This document shows positions 25,232-33,716 of a DNA stretch of 64,000 nucleotides, in pieces. The DNA lies in NCBI GenBank assembly GCA_937862815.1, contig CALMED010000005.1, positions 142,690 through 206,689 on the forward strand. Direction: 5' to 3'. Under the pieces are notes generated by a model that saw only the letters and a program-made list of their open reading frames with translations, searched no databases and was not told the origin of the DNA. The stretch comes from an uncultured Chitinophagaceae bacterium. GTDB taxonomy: Bacteria > Bacteroidota > Bacteroidia > Chitinophagales > Chitinophagaceae. A program made the position numbers and the translations under genes. The first letter of the stretch is position 1; every line of letters starts with the position of its first letter.

Positions 25232-26509
25232 ATGACCATCGAACAACTCTACGAGCTGTACAAAGCGCATCCGCAGGTGCAGACCGATACCCGGAAACTG
25301 CAGCCGGGTCAACTTTTCTTCTGCCTCAAGGGCGACCGGTTTAACGGGAATGCCTTTGCGAAGCAGGCGCTGGAGCAGGGCGCCGCCGCCGTGGTGGTGG
25401 ATGAGGAGACGGGGTTGACCGATGAACGCGTCATCCGCACCGATGATGTGCTGCGTACCCTGCAGACCCTGGCCCTCCATCACCGCCGGCAGTTCAACAT
25501 CCCCTTCCTGGCTATCACGGGCAGCAACGGTAAAACCACCACCAAAGAACTCGTTCACGCCGTCCTCTCTTCCACCTACACCACTTATACCACCGAAGGC
25601 AATCTCAACAACCACATTGGCGTTCCCCTTACCCTGCTGAACGTACGGCCCGACGCCCGGATGGCCGTGGTGGAGATGGGCGCCAACCACCAGCGTGAAA
25701 TTGCGGGCTACTGCACCTATACCCTGCCCACCCATGCCCTTATCAACAACGTGGGCAAGGCCCACCTGGAAGGATTTGGCGGCATCGAGGGCGTGAAAAA
25801 AGGTAAGGGAGAGCTCTACGATTTCATCCGCGACGCGGGCGGCATGATTTTCATCAACAACGATTTTGACTACCTGCAGGAGATGAGCCGGGGCATTGAC
25901 CGCCGCTTCAGCTACGGCACCCGTAATGCCGATGTGACGGGCGAACTGATGCACAGCGAACCCTTTCTGGTGGTACGCATCACCAGTCACCCGGAGCTGG
26001 GCACCCTCCACACCCGGCTGGTGGGCGATTACAATCTGCCCAACGTACTGGCGGCCGTGGCCGTGGGACTCTATTTCGGCGTTGCGGCAGCAAACATCCA
26101 CAAAGCGATTGAAGCATACACACCTTCCAACAGCCGCTCCCAGCTGGTGCAACTGGGCAGCAACCAGGTGATCCTCGATGCCTATAACGCCAACCCCACC
26201 AGCATGCGGGCCGCCATTGAAAACCTGGTGAAGTTACCTGCGGGAAAAAAAGTGGTGATCCTGGGCAGTATGGCCGAGCTGGGCGAAGAAAGCCGGGCCG
26301 AGCATGCGGGCATCATCGCCCTGCTGCAGCAGCACGACTGGACGGCGGTGGCCCTGGTGGGCGAAGGTTTTCGCGAAGCCGGGCACCCCTACCTGCAGTT
26401 TGATACAGCAGCGGAAGCCCGGGACTGGTTCAGCAAGCAGGCATTTGAGCAGGCCCATATCCTGGTGAAAGGATCCAGGAGTATGCAGATGGAACAGGTG
26501 CTGCAGTAA
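25232..26509 (+). CDS. murF: UDP-N-acetylmuramoyl-tripeptide--D-alanyl-D-alanine ligase
   Basis: 425 residues. MurF adds D-Ala-D-Ala to the UDP-MurNAc tripeptide in the cytoplasm, the last step of the soluble peptidoglycan precursor. The P-loop GSNGKTTTKEL has Lys101; the substrate/Mg region EMGANHQREI and the C-terminal domain start LDAYNANPTSMRAAI are clear. It has its own promoter after the gldJ terminator. A second MurF domain occurs in the fusion at 40007, so the window holds two. Confidence 0.95.
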   Translation: MTIEQLYELYKAHPQVQTDTRKLQPGQLFFCLKGDRFNGNAFAKQALEQGAAAVVVDEETGLTDERVIRTDDVLRTLQTLALHHRRQFNIPFLAITGSNGKTTTKELVHAVLSSTYTTYTTEGNLNNHIGVPLTLLNVRPDARMAVVEMGANHQREIAGYCTYTLPTHALINNVGKAHLEGFGGIEGVKKGKGELYDFIRDAGGMIFINNDFDYLQEMSRGIDRRFSYGTRNADVTGELMHSEPFLVVRITSHPELGTLHTRLVGDYNLPNVLAAVAVGLYFGVAAANIHKAIEAYTPSNSRSQLVQLGSNQVILDAYNANPTSMRAAIENLVKLPAGKKVVILGSMAELGEESRAEHAGIIALLQQHDWTAVALVGEGFREAGHPYLQFDTAAEARDWFSKQAFEQAHILVKGSRSMQMEQVLQ

Positions 26510-26514
26510 GTTTT

Positions 26515-26916
26515 TCAGGAACGCTCCTGGCACAGCTCCACCAGCACGCCCTGCGTGCCCTTGGGATGGAGAAAACACACCAGTTTGTTATCGGCACCCT
26601 GTTTGGGCACTTCGTTGAGCAACACAAATCCCTCGGCTTGCAGGCGCCGCATCTCGGCCTCAATGTCTTCCACATCAAAGGCTATGTGGTGCAGCCCCTC
26701 CCCTTTCCGTTCAATGAATTTGGCGATCACCCCGTCGGGCATGGTGCTTTCCAGCAATTCCAGTTTGGTATCGCCGGAGCGGAAAAAGGCCGTATTAACG
26801 TGTTCGGAGGCCACTTCTTCTGTCTTGTAACAAGGGGTGTTCAGCAGCTTTTCAAAGAGCGGGATGGACACCGACAGGTCTTTGACCGCGATTCCTATAT
26901 GTTCCACTTTGCGCAT
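26515..26916 (-). CDS. mce: Methylmalonyl-CoA epimerase
   Basis: 133 residues from ATG 26916. The enzyme interconverts (S)- and (R)-methylmalonyl-CoA, linking propionyl-CoA metabolism to succinyl-CoA. Two glyoxalase-like beta-alpha repeats are present, with metal ligands expected at His6 (VEHIGIAV), His76/77 (LHHIAF) and Glu127 (LVELC). A -7-like TACCTTCC lies at 26932-26939 on the minus strand, 15 bases from the start. The upstream extension of the frame to 27012 is noncoding in character. Convergent with murF (5 bases apart). Confidence 0.93.
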   Translation of the reverse strand: MRKVEHIGIAVKDLSVSIPLFEKLLNTPCYKTEEVASEHVNTAFFRSGDTKLELLESTMPDGVIAKFIERKGEGLHHIAFDVEDIEAEMRRLQAEGFVLLNEVPKQGADNKLVCFLHPKGTQGVLVELCQERS

Positions 26917-27022
26917 GGGAGAAATTTTAACGGAAGGTAAGGCACCCGCGGTAATTACCGGGTGACGGACATTGGCGCTCAACCTGATTTTCAGCCGGCC
27001 GTGCAGAACCAAACCCGTTCTA

Positions 27023-27052
27023 TTTGTGTTTTAAACGGTAGTTGTACCTTTG
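27023..27052 (+). promoter_or_regulatory. Promoter of the IscA/HesB gene
   Basis: TTTG (27023-27026), 18-base spacer, TACCTTTG (27045-27052): full consensus match. Leader of about 55 bases to the ATG at 27113. Confidence 0.75.
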
Positions 27053-27112
27053 TAGCTGTCTGGCTGTGTACCTGAACTGGTAAATAGCCGCGGTCTTTCT
27101 AAAAACGCAGTT

Positions 27113-27445
27113 ATGATCTTTGTGAGCGATAAAGCAAAAGAAAAAGTAGCCGATCTCATGCAGCAGGCGGCTATTGCCGGCCAGCAGGACTATTTTCTGC
27201 GGGTGTCGGTAGTGGGCGGCGGATGCAGCGGGCTGAGTTATAAGCTGGATTTCGACAACGAATCGCACCCCAACGACCAGGTGTTTGAAGACAATGGCGT
27301 GAAAGTGGTCACCGACCTGAAAAGCTTTCTCTACCTCCACAATACCACCCTCGACTTCAGCGACGGGCTCAACGGTAAAGGCTTCCATTTCAGCAATCCC
27401 AATGCCAGCCGCACCTGCGGTTGCGGGGAAAGTTTTGCCGTGTAA
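27113..27445 (+). CDS. IscA/HesB-type iron-sulfur cluster assembly protein
   Basis: 110 residues, typical A-type carrier. The three conserved cysteines are present: Cys38 in GGGCSGLSY, and Cys102 and Cys104 in the TCGCG motif near the C-terminus. Such proteins accept Fe-S clusters from a scaffold and pass them to apo-enzymes. Whether it is IscA, SufA or ErpA cannot be decided from sequence alone. It stands alone with a strong promoter, divergent from mce; no other suf or isc gene is near. Confidence 0.93.
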   Translation: MIFVSDKAKEKVADLMQQAAIAGQQDYFLRVSVVGGGCSGLSYKLDFDNESHPNDQVFEDNGVKVVTDLKSFLYLHNTTLDFSDGLNGKGFHFSNPNASRTCGCGESFAV

Positions 27446-27499
27446 AGATTCCTGCAGGGGGTATGAACCTTCCCGATTTAACTCTTTTATCTACCGGCT

Positions 27500-27527
27500 A
27501 AAAAAAGACACCCCTCCGGAGGAGGGG
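27500..27527 (-). terminator. Terminator downstream of the 1498-residue cargo gene
   Basis: A 7-bp stem CCCCTCC/GGAGGGG (27511-27517, 27521-27527) with 3-base loop and a minus-strand T7 tract. It is 138 bases past the minus-strand stop at 27665 and also lies in the tail of the convergent IscA gene. Confidence 0.7.
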
Positions 27528-27664
27528 CATCGCAGCAGTTGGTTTTGGCTCCGGTTTGCAATAATCAATAGCAATCACAACCGGGTTACGATATAGACAG
27601 CCGTTATTTTTAAAATGCTGCCCGGGTAAAAAATTCTGTTTCCCTCCTCTTCATTTTCCGGCTG

Positions 27665-30600
27665 CTACCGCACAAGCTTTATGCGGATGGGATCCTGCGG
27701 GGGTCCCGCAATGTGCAGCCAGTACACCCCGCCGCTCAGAGCAGGTGGCAGGTCAATCTGCCAAACCGGTTGCTGCCCATCGTGCACCCGTCGTTGCTGC
27801 AGCAGGAGGCGGCCGTCGCTGCCCAGCAACTGCACCTGGTAAGTGCCCTTGGGCAGGTTGCCGGTGTAGAAGGTGGCATGGCTGCCGGTTACCGGGTTGG
27901 GATAAAGACCGGGGCGGACACCTGGCGTCTGTACCCATACCTGTATGGTTTGGGATTGCCGGTTACGGCCTTCGCGGTCAATGACGGAGAGGCGGTAGTG
28001 GTTGAGTCCGCCCGCGGGTTGCCCGTGCAGGTGGCGGTAGTTGGCCCGGGTGAGCAGTTCGGTGGCCGGCACGGTGGCAATGCGGGTGAAGCGTTGGCCG
28101 TCGGTGCTGTGCTCCAGCTGGTATTCCTGCTGCAGGTGGTTGCCCTCCACTTCCCATTGCAGGGCAATGGCGCTTCCCTGGCCACGGCCTTCAAATCGGA
28201 CGAGTTTAAAGGGGAGGGGGTTGAAGTTGGCATCTATGGTACCCAACACAAATTTATTGTAATTCAATGGGCCGTCCCACCGGATGGTATTGATATAAGC
28301 CTGGTTACCGGTTCCGGTTGCGCTTTGACCGAAATCGGCATCCCCCCATTGGCTGGGACCGGGTAGCGGACTGGGCCCGTTGAACGGCACCACCACCAGG
28401 GAGGGTACATCATTCACATAAGAACCCACATTACACTGGCTGGGCCAGACGGAGTGGGTGGACCAGGAAGCCGTCACCTGTATGGTGGTGGGGCCACCTG
28501 TTCGTGTAAGATCCCAATACTCGCAGCGGCTGATGCTTTGCAGATTAGCCGCCCTTGCCAGCGCACTGATCAGGCCCTGTGTATAGGGATCCTGCCGGAT
28601 AAATTCCGCAGTGTAGGCAAAGGAAGTTCCGCCCAGCGCGCCTATTTCGATGGGCCGGTAGTGGTATGCAAAGGGAGGTACCGTGTTGACAATTTTACCC
28701 ACCGGGAACCGGAAATTGGCCGTACCGTTTTTGCGGAGGGGCCCCGAAACAAACGACTCAACAGCGCCGCCGGTAGCGGTGGCCGCATCGTTAAGCGTCA
28801 TGATGTTGGTGGCCGTGGTGACAAAAATGCCGGAGGTAAGCGTGAGACCATTGCTTACCACCACCGGACTGTTCAATGTCACCCGGTAACCCAGGTAAGG
28901 TGTTGTCATATTTCCCATGATGCCGGTACCCGGCTTATTAATGGCAAGGTTGTAATACGTTTCGCCGGGGGCCGGGGCCGTTATGGTCGCGTCCCGGCTC
29001 ACGTTAAAGGTAACCGTCCGCTGGTAAGGTGTGAATACGCCTCCGCTGTTACGGACCCAGTTACGGCCCAGCACAATACCGCCCCCACCTGCCTGCGAAG
29101 CCAACAGGGTACCGTTGATAATCACATCAAAACCAACCGTTAAGGGGACGGTCATGTTGGTTCCACCATCAAAGGTGGTCATATTAAAGGTAGTGCCGGC
29201 ATCAACGGTAATGCTGCCCCTCAGGTTGAGTGGTATTGCGGTATACGTGCCATCGAATCGACCGGCCCTGAAATTGGTGCCAGAATTAGATATCTGCACA
29301 TTAAAAGGATGTCCCGGTCCGCTGGCCGCTGTACTCCACTCCACGCTCCGGTTGTAATTACCGCCGGTATTGTATTGCAGCAGGGAGTTATCCGTATACG
29401 TGGGCGGGTTTGTGCTCACAAAGCCCCCCCCGTTTATCTGCAGGGTGCCATTGATGGTGGTGAGGGCGTTCCCGAAATCAACACCACTTAACCCGCCGCC
29501 GGTGCGGCTGATCTGTACCACCACATTGGTACCGAACGAGAGAGTGGATAACGCGGTGCTGTTGCGGCTGACGGTAGCAATGCGGTCTGTTGCATTACCA
29601 TGGGTGAAAGTGAAACTGGCAGGGCCGGCGCTGCTGATCACGTTTCGGACCAGGTTACCGGCCGAACCGTCAATGCGGATGCCTTCATGCGCCGTTGTAT
29701 TAAACGTGCGGAATACAAGCGTACGGCCGTTGAGGTCGAGTGTGCCGTTTAATAATTGGAAAGGGTGGCCCTGATTTTCTCCGTTAACGTTCACGTCCGA
29801 CAGGAGCCGCACCGTTCCTGCTGCTGGTTTGGCAATGATAAAATACGGTATATTTTCGGCGTCACCCACGCGTTCAACAGTTTGCAGGGCGTTGGATCCA
29901 TCGAAAATGATGGCGCGCTGGCTGCCAAAAAAGTTACCCCCTGACAGGCGCAGCCAGTTGCCGCCCAGCAGTAAATCGCCTGTAACTTGTGTAAAGGGTT
30001 CCTGGCATCCCAACCGTAACGTGCCGGTACTGAAAATCGTAACATTACCCCGTACACTGAGATCCTCATCCATGCTGCCGCCTTCCGCCACCGTTCCACC
30101 CATAGTCAATATACCGTATAAATCGAGATCACCCAGACAGGTGCGGGCTTCGTTGGCGTTAAAGGCAGGGCTAACATCGAGGTTGAGCGTGGCACCGGTA
30201 TTTACCTGCACATGGTGCGGCACACCGCGGCCACTGATGCCGGGCTGCCACTCGGCACCCCGTTGGAAAGTGCCGGCCCCGGTATTATAGGTAAGCCGGG
30301 ATCCGGTAGCGTAGAAAGGCGCATTGGTGGCAACAAAACCACCACCGTTAATGGTGAGCGTGGATCCGTTACCGATGGTGATGGTACCTGTACCAAAGTT
30401 CACCCCGCCGCCAATGTGTACATCGGGAAAAGTGCCCGAACCGGTGATGGTACCCGCACCAACAAAGGTGATGCGCCCGGTGGGGGAGCCGGTAAACGTA
30501 CCGCCCGTATTGTTCCAGGTGGCGCCGGCATTCATGGTGATTACACTACCGGATGCCATGTTAATACTGCCGGAATGATTGAATGCGCCGGTGCCGGCAA

Positions 30601-32161
30601 GGGTGATCGTATTAACGGCGTTCATGCTGAGAGTACCAGAAACGTTGGCATTGAGTACATTGAAGTTGGTATTCTGTACCAGCACATCCCCTGCCTGCAC
30701 AAAAATGGACTCGGTGCCGTTGTTGGCTGTGGGACGATCATTATTTAACCATGACCCGTCAACATCAAAATTACCGCCATTGGTGCCGTTGGTCACAAAC
30801 AGCAACTGCGGCACCAGTTCATTGCCGTTGATGAGCTTGGCCCCCACCCCGTAACCAAAGAAATTGATGCGGCCCAAAAGCACCGGATCGTTAATATGGG
30901 AGATATCGGTGATGATTATACGTTTCGTGGGTACCCAGCCGGTAATGGTGAGGTTGCCGGTAGCAAAGCCGGCCGTGGCTGCCACCATCAGCGAACAGGA
31001 CGCAGGAGCCGCTGCAAGGCTGAGGGTTGTACCACCGCTGAACGTAAGTGAACCGATGTTGGACGTGGAGGCGGAAGCAACTGCACCAAGCGCCAGTGTG
31101 CCTGTTGAAAGAGTTATATTGTTAGAGGAACTGAGCGCACCGGCATTGGCGATGGTGAGCGTGCCGCCGTTGATGGTAATGGCGTTGGTTGCAGGGAGAA
31201 CCGGTGCCGCGTTCAATGTAAGCGTGCCGGCTGTTATGGTAGTAAGTCCAGTGTAGGTATTGTTATTGGTCATCGTCACATTACCGGTACCGGATTTTGT
31301 CAGGCTGTTGACAGAAACGCTTGATGTACTGTTAGACACCAGCCCATTGGAGATAACCGTGCCAATGGTAAAGTTGTTGTTGCTTTGCCCAACAGGTAAT
31401 GCGAGGGTGTTGGTGAGGGAATGTTGTGTATTATCGGCACCCAGGCCCCAGAAAATATTTCTGTTGAAGGAATTATCCCAATCATTTTCCAAGAAAAATG
31501 AACAATCGGTGATCGGGTTAGTAGTATTGAGCGCAACATCGTTGAACGTGCTGGTATTGGTACCGTCTGTTATAGTAATATTCATGCGGTTGGGAGCTGT
31601 GAGCCGCATAGTAAACGTAAAATTTCTGAATGTACCTTCAAGTCCGCCAAAGCTTGCTGCCGATGTTGAACCCGTATTAAAACGGATGTACCAGTTTCCC
31701 CAGGCTCCGCCCGTATATGCCGGACCATCAAGATTAACGGAGATTGCATAATTACTTTCGCGGTTAGCCCAGGTACCCGTTGCCGGACTGGCCAGCAATG
31801 CAAATCCGATTTTCCCAAATGCCCGTGTTGCGGAAAGACGCACCACCAGTTCATCACCTACCTGCATGGCGCGGTCACTGGTTGCAGCACCGCTTGCATC
31901 TGTGCGGAATTTGCGCCAACGCACAGTTTGTCTTGGTGCCACCCCATTGGCAAACATACCCACCTGGAATGAACCCTGGTTAAAAGCACCGCCAGAGCTG
32001 TTAAACTCATCATAGAAATTTGTGATACGAAGGGGGTATGTTGTTGTAACTTGTCCAAAACCAGTAAAGCAAACTAAAAAAAACAATGCATAAAAAAAGG
32101 ACCATAAGAAGGACCCCTTCCTTGAACAAACAAGTAATCGCAAGTTTGATTGCCTTTTCAT
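27665..32161 (-). CDS. Giant secreted beta-repeat protein with T9SS sorting domain
   Basis: 1498 residues from ATG 32161. The signal peptide ends near TGFGQ. Residues about 40-260 form a distinct N-terminal domain. About 280-380 contain autotransporter-type beta-strand repeats (NNNTYTGLTTITAGTLTLN). The middle is made of Gly/Thr/Asn-rich beta-helix-like repeats; one unit with INGGGFV.TN.P.Y....L.YNTG and a later EW occurs twice about 300 residues apart. Near the end is an LPFKLVRFEG... fibronectin-like domain and a type A T9SS sorting domain (YPNPV, LPKGTYQVQL, GGVYWLHI). It is probably exported by Sov/PorV and attached or released at the surface as an adhesin or matrix protein. Specific ligand unknown. 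Confidence 0.85.
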   Translation of the reverse strand: MKRQSNLRLLVCSRKGSFLWSFFYALFFLVCFTGFGQVTTTYPLRITNFYDEFNSSGGAFNQGSFQVGMFANGVAPRQTVRWRKFRTDASGAATSDRAMQVGDELVVRLSATRAFGKIGFALLASPATGTWANRESNYAISVNLDGPAYTGGAWGNWYIRFNTGSTSAASFGGLEGTFRNFTFTMRLTAPNRMNITITDGTNTSTFNDVALNTTNPITDCSFFLENDWDNSFNRNIFWGLGADNTQHSLTNTLALPVGQSNNNFTIGTVISNGLVSNSTSSVSVNSLTKSGTGNVTMTNNNTYTGLTTITAGTLTLNAAPVLPATNAITINGGTLTIANAGALSSSNNITLSTGTLALGAVASASTSNIGSLTFSGGTTLSLAAAPASCSLMVAATAGFATGNLTITGWVPTKRIIITDISHINDPVLLGRINFFGYGVGAKLINGNELVPQLLFVTNGTNGGNFDVDGSWLNNDRPTANNGTESIFVQAGDVLVQNTNFNVLNANVSGTLSMNAVNTITLAGTGAFNHSGSINMASGSVITMNAGATWNNTGGTFTGSPTGRITFVGAGTITGSGTFPDVHIGGGVNFGTGTITIGNGSTLTINGGGFVATNAPFYATGSRLTYNTGAGTFQRGAEWQPGISGRGVPHHVQVNTGATLNLDVSPAFNANEARTCLGDLDLYGILTMGGTVAEGGSMDEDLSVRGNVTIFSTGTLRLGCQEPFTQVTGDLLLGGNWLRLSGGNFFGSQRAIIFDGSNALQTVERVGDAENIPYFIIAKPAAGTVRLLSDVNVNGENQGHPFQLLNGTLDLNGRTLVFRTFNTTAHEGIRIDGSAGNLVRNVISSAGPASFTFTHGNATDRIATVSRNSTALSTLSFGTNVVVQISRTGGGLSGVDFGNALTTINGTLQINGGGFVSTNPPTYTDNSLLQYNTGGNYNRSVEWSTAASGPGHPFNVQISNSGTNFRAGRFDGTYTAIPLNLRGSITVDAGTTFNMTTFDGGTNMTVPLTVGFDVIINGTLLASQAGGGGIVLGRNWVRNSGGVFTPYQRTVTFNVSRDATITAPAPGETYYNLAINKPGTGIMGNMTTPYLGYRVTLNSPVVVSNGLTLTSGIFVTTATNIMTLNDAATATGGAVESFVSGPLRKNGTANFRFPVGKIVNTVPPFAYHYRPIEIGALGGTSFAYTAEFIRQDPYTQGLISALARAANLQSISRCEYWDLTRTGGPTTIQVTASWSTHSVWPSQCNVGSYVNDVPSLVVVPFNGPSPLPGPSQWGDADFGQSATGTGNQAYINTIRWDGPLNYNKFVLGTIDANFNPLPFKLVRFEGRGQGSAIALQWEVEGNHLQQEYQLEHSTDGQRFTRIATVPATELLTRANYRHLHGQPAGGLNHYRLSVIDREGRNRQSQTIQVWVQTPGVRPGLYPNPVTGSHATFYTGNLPKGTYQVQLLGSDGRLLLQQRRVHDGQQPVWQIDLPPALSGGVYWLHIAGPPQDPIRIKLVR

Positions 32162-32410
32162 AATCAATAGTATCCGGATCAGATCCGTTTTTCATTTTCA
32201 ATAAGGGAACGTGCCGGTGTCTTTTCAGGCAGGAGATTTCAGCAGGGATTGGACTCGGGCGGAATCTGCAACAATTTGCGGCCGGACAATGATGATACCC
32301 GACGCAACGACGCAGATTAATTAATTGCAGAGCAGCAATTTAAGCAAAAAAAAGCATACGGCTGTTCGCCCCTGGCAGGCGGGGAGGGCTTACCGGTAAG
32401 GACACTGCCC

Positions 32411-33565
32411 TCAGGGCCAGAGAAAGGATGCTTGCCGGGATGTTCCCGCACCGTCCAGCACCAACCGGTACCAGCCGGCAAACAAAGGTTGCCGGAGCAG
32501 CAGCTGCAGGGTCTGGCTGCCGGTTCCGGTAATTGTTATCTTCTGATTTTCAACAATTTGTCCCGAAGCGCTTACTACCTGCACCCGGTATATACCCGGT
32601 TGCAGCCCCCGGGTGCGCACCTGCAGTACGCTGTTCCCTGGCACGGCCACCACGGCCAGCTCTTGCCGTCCGCTGGAGGGCGGCACGGCAATAACCGGGG
32701 AGTAGGTACGCAAACCCGAATGGGCTACAGCCGTCACCCGGTAAATCAGGGTGCCCTCATAACCGGGTCCGGCCGCATCCCAGGCCGTGTACTGCCGTTT
32801 ACCCGTCATGGCTTCCGTTTTGTAAACAGTCCGGAATACCCGTCCATCGTAACTGCGCTCCAACTGGTAGGCGGCTACTGCATCGTTGCCGGTAACCGTC
32901 CATTCTACCCGTACCCGGCTCTCATCGCGCCCGGCCTTCAAGCCGGCAAATGTAACCGGCAAGGGGTAGTCAATGGTGAAATCCATGAACCAGTTAGCGC
33001 CGTTGTTATTTTCAAACTTTGTACTGCCGCAACCTCCACCGCTGTCGGAGCCGGTGATTTCGAAATACACTTCCAGGGTATAGCGGCCCAGCACGCGGTT
33101 GGTAAGATCAATAGGAGTACCAGTACTGCCGGCCCCACCCGGGTTTTGCCACTTCTGATCCCCAGCGTTACAGGGCCCTCCACCACAAGCCAACGGAAAT
33201 ACAGGGGCGGTACAATCACAGTAAAATGGCAGGTTCACGGGCAGAAAGGGTCCACCCGGGTTGCCGGCCCGGTACACCCGGTACCACATCGTGGCGCTGC
33301 ACACGTTGCCCGTGCCGGTCTTAAAGGTTTTTAATTCTCCTCCCTCCAACCGCAAGGTATTGGAGTTATACAGGTAGGTACCCAGGTTCCCATTGTAGGT
33401 CAGCGTACCAATATTCTGTCCTCCTCCCGGGGCCAGGCAGTTGTAAAAATTGGTTCCGTTATTCTGGGAATAGATGTATACCGCCGATGCATAGGCATTC
33501 CAGTCGCCCTGCCCGTAAACAGGCAGCCATACCATGGCAGGCAATATCCAAAAGAGCAAGCGCAT
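32411..33565 (-). CDS. Secreted protein with T9SS-type C-terminal domain
   Basis: 384 residues from ATG 33565 (a TTG two codons earlier is less likely). Signal peptide to about residue 19 (VYGQ). Residues 20-185 form a Cys- and Gly-rich beta domain (CDCTAPVF, ACGGGPCNAG) with no family I recognise; the Cys pairs suggest disulfides outside the cytoplasm. Then comes the LPVTFAGLKAGRDESRVRVEWTV fibronectin-like module common in T9SS cargo, and a C-terminal sorting-like domain (LQPGIYRVQVVSASGQIV...). The C-terminal domain is divergent from the strict type A motif. About 250 bases separate it from the upstream end of the 1498-residue cargo gene; co-transcription is uncertain. Confidence 0.75.
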   Translation of the reverse strand: MRLLFWILPAMVWLPVYGQGDWNAYASAVYIYSQNNGTNFYNCLAPGGGQNIGTLTYNGNLGTYLYNSNTLRLEGGELKTFKTGTGNVCSATMWYRVYRAGNPGGPFLPVNLPFYCDCTAPVFPLACGGGPCNAGDQKWQNPGGAGSTGTPIDLTNRVLGRYTLEVYFEITGSDSGGGCGSTKFENNNGANWFMDFTIDYPLPVTFAGLKAGRDESRVRVEWTVTGNDAVAAYQLERSYDGRVFRTVYKTEAMTGKRQYTAWDAAGPGYEGTLIYRVTAVAHSGLRTYSPVIAVPPSSGRQELAVVAVPGNSVLQVRTRGLQPGIYRVQVVSASGQIVENQKITITGTGSQTLQLLLRQPLFAGWYRLVLDGAGTSRQASFLWP

Positions 33566-33656
33566 ACGCAATCAATAGTTAGAGTATTTATACAGCGCTT
33601 CACAAGTACTGGATTTTCAGGATTAGTAAGGTACAAAACAATAAACTAACGGACGT

Positions 33657-33688
33657 AAAAAAGCGCCCGCGTTTTTCCGCGGGCGCTT
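33657..33688 (-). terminator. Terminator of the 827-residue cargo gene
   Basis: 11-bp perfect GC-rich stem (33661-33671 with 33678-33688), 6-base loop, minus-strand T6. It is 29 bases past the stop at 33717. Confidence 0.92.
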
Positions 33689-33716
33689 GCATGATTAGTA
33701 TCAGGTATTATCTATC

